DNA from: Rhizobacter sp.
GTDB lineage: Bacteria > Pseudomonadota > Gammaproteobacteria > Burkholderiales > Burkholderiaceae_C
Assembly (NCBI GenBank): GCA_021153565.1
Contig: JAJKJU010000299.1
Span: forward strand, 1 to 41,093
Reading direction: 5' to 3'
Length of the DNA stretch: 41,093 nucleotides
Below are positions 25,559 through 36,800 of this stretch, one piece after another. A program made the translations under genes and the position numbers. Each line of letters opens with the position of its first letter. The stretch's first letter is position 1. The notes below the pieces were generated by a model. That model saw only the letters and a program-made list of their open reading frames with translations. It did no database searches and was not told the origin of the DNA.

Positions 25559-27890
25559 CGCTTCACGCTGCATGTGGAACAGGGTTACGCCAAGCCGGTG
25601 CTCGGCGTGGTGCCCGCGCAAACACTGCGCGAAGGGGATCGCTATGCCCTTCAATTGCCCGGCAGCATGCCGGGCGGGCTGAGCCAGGCAGACGGAAAGA
25701 CGATCGCACTGAGCTACGACAGCCCGTGGTTGCCGGGCGGCGCCACGCTCAACACCGAGACCGGTTGGCTCGAATGGACGCCTGACTACGCCCAGGCCGG
25801 CACGCTGCGCCTGCCCGTCACGCTCACTGCTACCTACACGCCGGCCGACGGCAGCGACCCGGTGACCACCAGCGTGACCCGCGAGATCGTGCTGAACGTG
25901 CTCAACGCCAACGGTGCGCCGGTGTTCGACGCCGTCGAAACCTGGAACGTGCTTGAAGGCCAACCGCTGCGCATCAGCGTGTTCGCAATCGACCCGGACA
26001 ACCCAGGCTTCGAGCCCAAGGTCCGTCTGTCACCCACCGGCCCCGCCACGGGAGGCGAGGGCAGCGCGGCCACCGTGACTTACCAGGTGAGCGGCCTGCC
26101 CGCAGGCGCGAGCTTCGACCCCGACACGCTGGAGCTGGTCTGGACGCCGGGCTACGCTCAGGCGGGCACCTACCACGTCACCGTCACGGCCACCGATGAC
26201 GGCGGCGGCACTGGCACCCCGCTCAGCAGCCAGATCATCGTGCCCATCGTGGTGAGCAACGCCAACCGCGCACCGCAAATCGGCGACGTGACCAATGCGT
26301 TCATTGACTGCGGCGCCGTGCTCGACATCCCGGTGAGCGCTGTGGACGCCGATGGCAACCCGATCAACTTCAGCGTCGCGGGCCTGCCCTCGTTTGCGAC
26401 CTACACGCAGACCAGCGTGCCGGGCAGCAGCATCACCGGCATCATCCACTTCGCGCCTTCCGCGGGCCACCGCGGCGACTACACCCTCACGCTGGTCGCA
26501 CAAGACGACGGCGATGGCGATGTAGACCAGGCGCTGGCGCAGGCCAAGAGCTTCGTCGTGACGGTGCGCAGCCCGTCCGAGGCGCCTGTGATCCAGGTGC
26601 CGCGGCAATCAGTGGCGGTCGTGGGCCAAGAGATCCGCATTCCTATCCTGGTGAGCGACCTCGACCAAGACGCGCTGACCTATGCCGCACAAGGCCTGCC
26701 CGCCGGTGCGCACATCGTCAATGACCCGCAATACGGCCACGCCTATATCGCCTGGACGCCAACGGCCGGCCAGGCCGGTGTGTTCGACCTGAGCCTGGAA
26801 GTCAGCGACAGCGGCTTGCCGCCTGCAGACGCCGGCTACATCCTCGACCCCGAACATCCGCCGGTACCCAACACCAGCGTGGCCGATGTGCGCATCGTCG
26901 TGCGGGCGGCCAACCAGACGCCTCAACTCATTGCGGTTCAGGCCACCGGCGCCACCATCGCGGGCGACGCGCTGGCCGGTACCAAGACCACCATCACCGC
27001 CGATGAAGGCGTGGCGGTGGCCATCGAGCTGTCTGCACGCGACGCCGATTTTGACCACGTGCAGTGGTCCGTCAGCGGCTTGCCGCAAGGCATGACCATG
27101 GTTCCGGTTGCAGGCTCAGACGGCCAGACACGGTTGACGCTGAAATGGACGCCAGGCCTGTTTGCGGCCCAGTCCGACAACAGCAACGGCGCCGCCCCGG
27201 GCCACTACACGCTGCTGGTCAGGGGCAGTGACGGCAGCGCCAGCACGACGCGCGAGATCGACCTGGTGGTGCGCAACGTCAACCAGGCACCGCGCCTGAT
27301 GCCGATGCCGCTGCAACTCGTGCAGGAAGGGCAGACCCTGGCCTTCACCATGCTGGCTGCCGATGCCGACAACGACGCCACCCAGCTGGCATTGGTGTAT
27401 GACCAGAACACCCCGGCCGGCGTGAGCTTCGACCCGCTCAGCGGCAACTTCGAGTGGACGCCGGGCGCCGACGTGGTGAACGACGCCACTGGCGATTCGC
27501 GCGCCTTCACGTTCAGCTTCACCGCCACCGATGGCAGCGCGACCACGCTGCGCACGGTGCAAGTGCGCGTGTTCGACGTGAACCGCGCGCCGGCCATCAG
27601 CACGGCCAGCCACGCCATGCTGGTGGGCCAGAGCTTCAGCCTGCCCGTGGTCAAGGGCACGACGGCAGCGGCCGGCGCGCTGCGCGTCAGCGACGCCGAT
27701 GGCGCTGCGCAGACCCAGGCCCTCAGCGTGTCGTTCAGCAACCTGCCCGAGGGCGCGAGCTATGACGCTGCCGCTGGCCGACTGAACTGGACGCCAGGCC
27801 CTGGCCAGGTGGGCGACTTCATCATGATCGCCCAGGTCAGCGATGGCCGCAACACCACCACCGAGACCTTCACGCTGCGCGTGGTGGCCG
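25320..27890 (+). repeat. Eight putative-Ig (He_PIG-like) modules
   Basis: Eight units carry the hallmark 'LPxGxxxDxxTGxLxWTPxxxQxGxY', for example LPAGARYDAATG, LPAGASFDPDTLELVWTP and LPEGASYDAAAGRLNWTP. One spans the TAG at 25556 without loss of pattern, which shows that coding continues through the stop. The family is common in bacterial adhesins. Confidence 0.75.
25556..25558 (+). other. In-frame TAG interrupting the giant frame
   Basis: Codons around it read Lys-His-Thr-Val-Ser-stop-Arg-Phe-Thr-Leu. In this module family the position is normally polar (such as Gln), so CAG to TAG by one C-to-T change is the simplest origin. The next in-frame start candidate (GTG 25574) has no ribosome binding site. 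Confidence 0.9.
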
Positions 27891-30800
27891 AGGCCTCGGC
27901 CAACGAGCCGAAGATCCTCGTCAACGCCACGCCGAGCACCCCGGTGCTGCCAGGCCAGACCGTGGTGGGCACGGTGCGTGCAAGCGCCTTCAGCCCGATC
28001 GCCAGCATCCAGGTGCAAATGCGCGGCGCTGCCATGGGCCAGGCCGACTGGGCACCCGTCACGCTGGACAACCTGGGCCGCGTGCGCCTCACCGCCACGG
28101 CGCCGGGCTTGATCGAGCTGCGCGTGACGGCGACCGATGCCGACGGCTTCGTCGGCACCAGCACCCAAACGATCCGCGTGCGCGATCCCTTGGACACGGC
28201 GGCGCCGCAGCTCGTGTGGGGCGGCTCGCTCGAAGGCGGCACCCTCAGCACAGCACCCGTCACAGTGGCTGAGACCACCACGCTGCAAGCTCACCTGACC
28301 GAGCTGCAGTTGATGGGCTGGAAGCTTGAGATTGCAGCGGCCAATGATTCGACCGTGGCAGGCACAGCCAACGGCGCCGCATGGCGCACGCTGGCGCAAC
28401 AAGACGACGCCGCAGCCGGCAGCAATGCCCTGGTGTCGCTGGCGACGCTGGACCCTGGCCTGCTTGCCAACGGGGTGTACCGATTGCGCCTGAGCGCGTC
28501 AGACCTCACGGGCCGCATCTCCGAAATCGAGACCCGCGTGGTCATCGATTCCGCCACCAAAGCGCTGACGCAAGCCCGCACCACCGATGCCGTGTTCCAG
28601 CTCGGCGACCATGCCTTTGCGCTGACGCGCGACTTCGCCACGGCCATCGCAGCCCAAGATGGGTCTGCCGATGGCGCGTCTCAAGGTGAGTTCGGCAACT
28701 GGGCGATGCCCATTCTGGACACCCACCTCACGCACGACCAAGCCGGCCTCACGCCGCTGGGCGCTGTGGCGCCGTGGCTGCAAGGTGCACGCGTCTGGTT
28801 GCAAGTGCCGGCCAGCGTGTCACAGCCCGAGGCTGCAACGCAGTACCTCAACTTCACCTTGTCCACCACCACCGAGCGACTAGCCAACCAGACCGGTGCC
28901 CCCACCGTGCTGCATCCCGTCTTCAGCACCAGCAACGGCTGGACGCTGCAAGCCGTGGACGCCGTTGATGCGACCCAGCCGATCTCGCTGCAACGCCAAG
29001 GCCTGCGCCTGCTCGACCAGGCCACCGGCTTGCCTTGGGTGCCGCAAGCCTATGTGCTCACCGGCCCCGACGGCACGCGCTACACGCTGGACGCGCAAGG
29101 CAAGGTTCAAGCCATCGCCTTCGCCGACGGACAGCGATGGCTGGTCAGTGATGCCGGCATCGCCCTCGTGGGCGCTACCGACCCGACGGCACGCATCGAG
29201 TTCGTGCGCAATGCCCAAGGTCGCATCGAGCGCGTGGCCGGTCCCGCGGCATCGGGCGAAGCCCAGGCCATTGCCTACCGCTACGACGCGCAAGGCCGCC
29301 TCGTGCTGGCGCGCAGCCTGTACTCGGCCGACGCCGGCCGCATGGTCGGCTACCACGACGACGGCAGCCTGATCAGCGACCCCATCACCGCCAACCTCGG
29401 CGCAGCGGTGGGCTGGTTGGCCAATGCGGCCACGCCGACCAACACCTGGAGCGGCACGCTCAACGGCACGCAAGCCGTGAACCTGAGCTTCACCGTGCGC
29501 GACACCGAGCTGGCCTCGACGGTCAAGACGCCGGGCGCACAAGGCGCGGTAATCATCGCCGTTGAAACAACAGGCGCCACAGTCCAGCTGCAAGCGGTTG
29601 GCGCCACCGTGCTCGGCCGAGCCACCAGCGGCGCGCGTACCGTGACGCTGCTGCGCGTGACCGAAGCCGGCCTCAAGCTGCTGACGCTGCAAGGCAATGG
29701 CAGCGTGAGCGTGCGTGTGAGCCTGGCTGGCGATATGGACCGCGATGGCGATATCGATGGTGCCGACAGCGCGGCCTGGGAGCAGGGCGGTGCAAGCGCC
29801 GACATCAATGGCGATGGCACTGCCAACGCGAGCGACCGCCAGGTGCTGTACGCCAACTACGGCTGGCGAGCCAACCAGGCGCCGGTGGCGGCAGTACAGC
29901 CCAGCGGCCCTGCATTGACGACGCATGTGAACCTGTCGACGCAGCGCAGCCTCGCGTCGTTCGCCCAGGATCTCGAAGGTGATGCCATCTTCTGGCGTGT
30001 TCTGGGTGCCGCGCATGGCACTGCCACGCTCAGCGCCGACGGTCAGGGCATCGTGTTCACGCCGGGGGCCGGCTACGCTGGCGAGGCGACCGTCATCGTG
30101 CAAGCCGACGATGGGTTCGCAGTCGGGACGCCGATCGCCCTGAGCGTGCATGTCAGCTCGGCACCGCTGCGCAACATTGTGGTGACGCGCCTGCCGATTC
30201 TGAGCATGGGCACTGCCCAGGCCCTGCAGATCACAGGTGACTTTGCCGACGAGGTCGGTGTCACCCTGCCTGCGAGCTACTACCAGATTTCGTCTGACAA
30301 CCCGGGTGTGATCTCGGTCGACGGGAACGGCTTCCTCCATGCCAAGACGGAAGGCGTGGCGGTTGTCACGATCAGGGCGGGCGCTTATTCGATCGTGAAT
30401 GCCATCACGGTGGCACTCTCGCCTGTGGCTCCCGACCTGGATCGCTTTGGCAATGAGTTGAACGTCTATCCGTTGTCGATCGACCTGTCTGCACAAGGTG
30501 GGCAGCGCCAGATCGACGTGCACGTGCTGGACGGCACGATCCTGGGGGCAGACATCAGTCTTGCGGCGAGCGGGACGCGCTACTTCATCAGTGACCCCTC
30601 CATCGCCGACATTTCGGCTGACGGACTGATCACGGCCAAGTCAAGCGGTGCAGCAACGATCACCGCCATCCATGGTGGCCGCCAAGGCACGATGCAACTG
30701 AAGGTCCGGGTTGCCAACACGGGCCCGACGATCGCCACGGTCGGGGCCGGTGTCGTAACGCAGGATGAGCAAGGAAACACCCTGACCATCGGCGCAGATG

Positions 30801-33800
30801 CCCTCTCCAACAACACCCTTGCTTCCATCAGCAGTCTGGATCTCGGTGCGCTGCAGACACCCCTGCCTGCATCGGACATGCTGCCGGCGCTCGGCGCTGT
30901 TCGCATTGACCTGAGTGGCGCGACGTCCCGTGTTCCGATTCAGCTGGCCTTGAAGGTCACTCCGTCGATCGACCCCGTTACCGCGCAACTCGCGACGCTT
31001 GCCGCCGGCACCGAAGTCTTCTTCTGGCAGGAAGGCGAAATTCGCGACGCCGACGGCGTACTTCACAAGACCTGGTGGCTGATGGACAACGGCGTGATCG
31101 GTTCTGATGGAGTGGCGCGCACCTCCAGCACGCCTTACGTCGGTATCACCGGTGGAGGCAATATCCTGGTGACCGGATCTGCCAAGGTCGACGCCCAGAC
31201 GGGCGCGGCCAAGATATCCGGCGCGCTGATCGACTTCAATGCCATCTGGTCGTCGCTGGCATTCGCCGCGATCATGCCGACGCCGATCATGGCCATGAGT
31301 GCTCTCGCGGCCTTCGGCTCGATGAACGCGGTCAGCGCTGTCCGCTACACGATCGAAGGTTCATACCAGTTGCAAATTCCGCAAGGTGCACTGCTTCCCA
31401 ATTCATCGGTTTCCCTCCCCGTGCCGCCTTCGCTGCCGCTGGAAAAGCCGGCCATCACTGGCGTGCAATACAACCCGACGACTCGCCAGCTGACGGTCAG
31501 CGGCGTGAACTTCATTCCACTCGACCAAGCGTCCAGCGTCTTCAAGCTCAAGCTGTGGCTCGTGCCGATCGGGGACCAGATCGAGAAAGTGACTGCGCCT
31601 GGTACGGCGCCCGTCAATGGGCTGATCTGGCAACCGTTCGAGGTGTCGCCTCAGGCTGATGGCACCTTGCGGATCATGCTTCCGGAGGGCGTTGCCCTTT
31701 CGCAGCACAACATCTACCTCGAACGTGCGCCCAAGGCATCGCTGCCCCCTGGTTGGTACGGAGATCCAGACGTGCTGTGGCCGCTGCGTCATGCGTCTGT
31801 GGTGTATGCGCCAGAGGTGGGGTCGAACGTCAGCGCGCTGCAGCTCAGCGCGTCCGATGCACAGGCAGTGCTGTCGGCGGCTCGATTGGTTTGGCAGTAC
31901 GCTGGCGCGGACATGAAGCTGCTCGATGACGTCATGATCAAGATCGAAGACCTTGCCGGCAACAGCCTGTCCTACGTCGACGCGCACACCATCGTGTTGT
32001 CACGCAATGCGGCGACGTGGGGCTGGTACCTTGGGACGAACCCCGACATCGACTCGAACTTTGCTGCCTCATACGACGAGGCGGCAGTCAGCCTGGCGGT
32101 CTCGGGCGGCGCGGCCAAAGGCCGCATCGACCTGCTGACCACTGTGCTGGAGCAACTGGGCGCGATTCTGGGTGTTGTGGGCGACGGCAGCGCCGACAGC
32201 CTGATGAATCCCGAGTTGCCGCCCGGCATGCGCCGCTTGATCGGACCGAGCGACATTCCAGGCGTAGCCAAGCCCGACAAAGGGGGCGGCTCACCCACTA
32301 AATCCGCGTTGCGGGACTTGTTCAACAGCACGCGGGCAGAGGACGCGCCCATCTACAGCGCACTGATTCCCGCTGCGCCACCTGCACCGTCGGTCGATAC
32401 GCTCGTGACCACGGCCAACACCATCGACATCTTTCAGCCCGGGGGCAATCGTCAGCCGGTGTTGATTGGCCAGATCATCAAAGACAACAAGGGCAAGCCG
32501 CTTGAACTGAGCGGGGCATACGCAAGCCAGATCGTCTTCAACGACGACGGCAGGCTGGCCTTCATCGCGGGCCGCAACAACAAGATCTATGTCTTCGACA
32601 CGATGACGCAGGACATTGTTGTGACCTATACGGTCGCCGGTGCCTCGGCGCCAATCAGCAGCCTGGCGGTGAATGACGGCTGGCTATATGTGGTGGAGGG
32701 CAGCAACTACAGCGCGGGCGGCCGTCTCGTGCGGATCAACATCGACTCCGGGCCTAACTTCCTGAAGAAGCAGCAGACGCTGGCCATTCCGGATCTCAGT
32801 GCTCCGCTTGGCTTCCGGGACCTTGCCATCAACAGCGGGCGCTATCTGGCTGTCACTGCACCCGCGGGCCGCATCAACATCAGCAACTATCCAGCACCCT
32901 CGCCGGGCAACGTGTATGTGATCGACCTGTTCGGCGTGGGGGCTGGCAGCAAAGTCGATCCCGCCTATGTCAAGAAGCTGGATCTGGGCGCCTACCCGTC
33001 GTCCTACCTCGGCAAAGGGCCGCTGTACATCAACAGCGGCGAACAGCGCGGCCAGTTCCTGGTGTCCAACGCGAAGGACATCAGCAAGGGTGCCGCGGGC
33101 ATCACTTTCAAGACTGACTCGAGCACGGGCAAACTGAGTGGCAGCGCCACGGTCGCGGACACTGCACTCAAGCCTGAAAATGTTCCGGGGTGGCTGCAGG
33201 CAAAGTACCAGCAGAACATTCAGCGGGCTGCTGACACCGTCGTGCTGAAGTACCAGGGCAAGACTTACGCCTTGGTGGCCGACTACAACTTCCTCTTCAA
33301 CGATGTCCATTTCGTGGACTACGAAAACTATGGCCTTGGCAAGCAAATCGGCGGCAAGATCGGCGTCATACAGGATCCATTCGGCGAGGAAGGCGGGCCG
33401 GTCTACCTGGGCGCGACGACACCTATTCCCGGTGTGGCGCTTGACCAGCTGATCCTGGACCAGAGCGGCATGTTGTATGCGAGTGGTTTCGTTGAGGACA
33501 CCTCAGGTTACTACACCGGTGGTGCCTACTCCGACCTGATGTACCGATCCATCTTCGTGTGGAACGCGAGTCAACTGGTTCAGGCTGCCATCAATGCCCA
33601 ACAGGCCGACCGCAAGCTCACGATGCCCATCGACCGGGATGGTTTCGGGGCGCAAAGCCACCAATACCCGGAGGTCACACCGGCCCGCTATGACACCGCC
33701 GGTAATGGCCAGCTCTTCGGCTGGATCTATGGCATGGGAACGTATTCGTCCAAGCAGGCATTGCCCACGTTGACGCTGCAGAACTTGCCGTACCTCAAGG

Positions 33801-36800
33801 AGCTTGCTCCCAGCATCTTCACGGCGGTGCAGTCGGCGGCCGTTGCCGCCAAGGTGCCGAAGATTGACGCGCCCGAGTTGGACAAGAGCCAGGGGACGTG
33901 GAACACATTCCTGATCCGAACGACAGCACAACTGGTGACGCTGGGATCTTCGATTGCAGCCTCGGCGCTGGCGCTGTTCGGCAAAGACAACTCCGAGATG
34001 TTGGCGCAGATCGATGACGCGCAACGTGTACTGGGCACGATCGCGTACGACACCGCCAATGGCGGCGTTCTTGCAACGAACCTTGCCAGTGCGGCACAGG
34101 CAGTCGAAGGTCTGCTTGGCGGCTTGACGCTGATCGAGACCAACGCGGTCGTGGGCGTGGCCAAGGCGCTTGCCGATGGCAAAGCAATCAACTTGCCAAC
34201 GCATACCGACTTCACGAAGCTGCTTGCAAGCGATGCTTCGGCAAGCGAAATCGTCAACCACGTGTTCCTAGCCTTCCTGAAGTACAACCCGGTAACCCTG
34301 GGCGCGGAGGGGCTGTACAAGATGGGCTCCGCGTTGATCGAAAAGGACTACGAAGCGCTGCGGAACGAGTCCTACAACATGCTCGCGCTCTTCGGCAGCA
34401 TGAGGTTCGGTGAAACGCCTGCGGCGAAACGAGAGCTTCAGCTCAAGGTCAAGCAGGTCGAGTTCCTCGAGCAGCAACTTCGTCGGGGTGTGATCGAGGA
34501 AACGCCGCTTCGGTCGCTTGAGTACAAGAAGGCCACGACAACCAGGGAATATGTGATCGAGTCAGCGCGCAAGGACGCGAACGGGGTGACGGTGTCCGAA
34601 GGGCGTGTGCTCACGGTCGAGGAATTCGAGAAGGCCGCCGAGGGCCTTCTCGACGTATCCGATGCGGGCGAGGTGAGCCCAAAGGGTTGCTTTGTCGCCG
34701 GTACGCTCGTGCACACCGAAAACGGGCTCGTGCCGATCGAGAAAGTCCGCGTGGGCACGAGAGTGTTATCTCAACCTGAGCATGGTGGTGAGAAAGGCTA
34801 TCGGAGGGTCATCAATACCGTGGCCCACCTCGACCAACAGGTCTACGCAGTGCAGGTCAAGGTAGAGGGCGCAGAAGTACTGATCACCTTGATCGCCACG
34901 CCGAATCACCCGTTCTGGATCGAAACCCCACTGGATGACGGCACGCATTGGATGGCCGCTGAGTACCTCGAACCGGGCTTGGTGTTGCAGCTCTCCACTG
35001 GACGCAAGGCACAGGTACACGCCGCTGGATTGGTCCGCCGAACGCAGTATGCAAACCTGGGTTTCGCCTCTGACGACAGAGTGGGTGTGGGCATGGTGTT
35101 AGAGCTTGGCGAGGTGCACATAGCTTTGGCAAGCGACGAGGGCGCCTTCAAATCCGACAGCTTGCAACTGGCCGGACCATTTCTTACGTCCGTCTATAAC
35201 TTCGAGGTTGAAGACTTTCACACCTACTACGTCGGTGAGATCGGGGTTTGGGCACATAACACCAATTGCGGAAAAACAGAGGCTGTGCAGGCAGCACTCG
35301 ACAAGCCCGGCTTGGAGAGCACATGTTTTAGTGGTGAAACACTAGTTCTCCTCGAGAACGGAAAGTTTTGCGAAATAGAACTTCTTCGGGTTGGCGACAA
35401 AGTCTTGTCGCGCTGCGAAATTACAGGCGAAATGGCGCCTAAGCGAATCGTCAAATTGCATGAGCACAGCGCAAAGACGATGTCGATAGGTTTTAATTAC
35501 AGCCCTGCATACTTTGAAAAATATGGAAGTTCGGCCAATGCAGTGACTCACGTAACGGGAGAGCACCCTATCTGGGTCGAAAGCAAGGGTTGGACTGCAG
35601 TCCGCGATCTTAATGAGGGCGATGAATTACTGACTTACAACGGTGATCTAATAAGTGTTAGATGTCTGTATCCATCAGACTCATGGTCGTCGGCGCCAGT
35701 ATATAATCTGGAGGTCGAGGATTTCCATACCTATTTCGTTGATTTGGCCGGGATCTGGGTCCATAACAAGAATATTGAAATTGAGGTTTCTAACCTCAAT
35801 ACCAATAAGGTGGCAGAGCCTAAGCCGGAATGGTCGCCTTTATTTCGTGGTGCGGAGGAGCTGCGCGACTCGGGCCTGACACCAGGACAGCTTCAGATCA
35901 AGCTGCGAGAGATGGAAGTGGACAAGGTGTTAAACCAAGCGGGGATCCAAACTCTTGCTCTGCCTGAAAGGGGAGAAATAACATCCCATATCACCAACGA
36001 CCTTGGCAGAACTGGGAGAAATGGTGAAGTACTTGGCTATCCAGACCGTTTGCTAAGCAGCAAAACAACTCCTGATCTCAACGGGGTTCCGGTTGATATT
36101 TATCAGCCGGGTGGTAACAGTTTGGCAACGATTGCTCAAACCATTGCTAGTAAGAGTGAAAGGCAGGCGTCTGTAATCGTGCTCGATTTGCGTTTTGCGG
36201 GTGAAGCCATTTCTCTCACGGAAGTATTGTCAACTCTCGACAAGGGATTCGAAACGGCCGGCCCTCCGCCAACCCTGAGAACCCTGCTGGTGATCGATAT
36301 AAACGGCAATATGATCCGGGTGGACTATCCGAAGACAGCACTCAACGAGCCGGTTTACGGTGCCGCTGAGATCACTGTCAATACTCTGATAACAAAGCGT
36401 GGCTCCAAGCCGCCGGCTGGTTCAGAAGTCATTAGCAGGAACTATCCTCCGGAAAATGCAGAGCAAGCTAAGTATCAAGAAGTCAATGCTCAGGGTACCG
36501 TCACATCGCCTGCTCTGACGTTAGTCAATATAGAGACCTTGTTGCCCGTGGCCCGGCAATACTGGCTCGACGCTGGTGCACCGGCGTCCTTGCTCGATTC
36601 CGCCGAATTTGCCATAACCACGCTCGCCCCACGGGTCGCTGCGTTGACCGTGGGCCAGGAGATTGCCCTTTCTGCTGATGGCGCTGGTTGGGGCTGGTTC
36701 GTCGATCCGACGCCTGCCGAACATGATGAATTCGGCTCCGGCGATACATCCGAAGAGTTCAAAGCATCAATTGGCAGCGCCGCCGAGGGCAAGCTGGACC

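Noticed and set aside
23744-25963. Long minus-strand ORF of 739 codons opposite the giant gene
   Set aside because: It is His/Arg/Gly-rich, has no recognisable domains and mirrors high-GC codon bias of the plus-strand adhesin; it is a shadow frame.
28880-30523. Minus-strand ORF of 547 codons
   Set aside because: It is antisense to the RHS, dockerin and Big_2 regions; composition is typical of a GC-driven shadow frame.
32430-32470. Second toxin copy suggested by an IFQPGGN motif like IYQPGGN in the toxin
   Set aside because: The surrounding sequence is propeller-like with none of the other toxin motifs; the match is chance.
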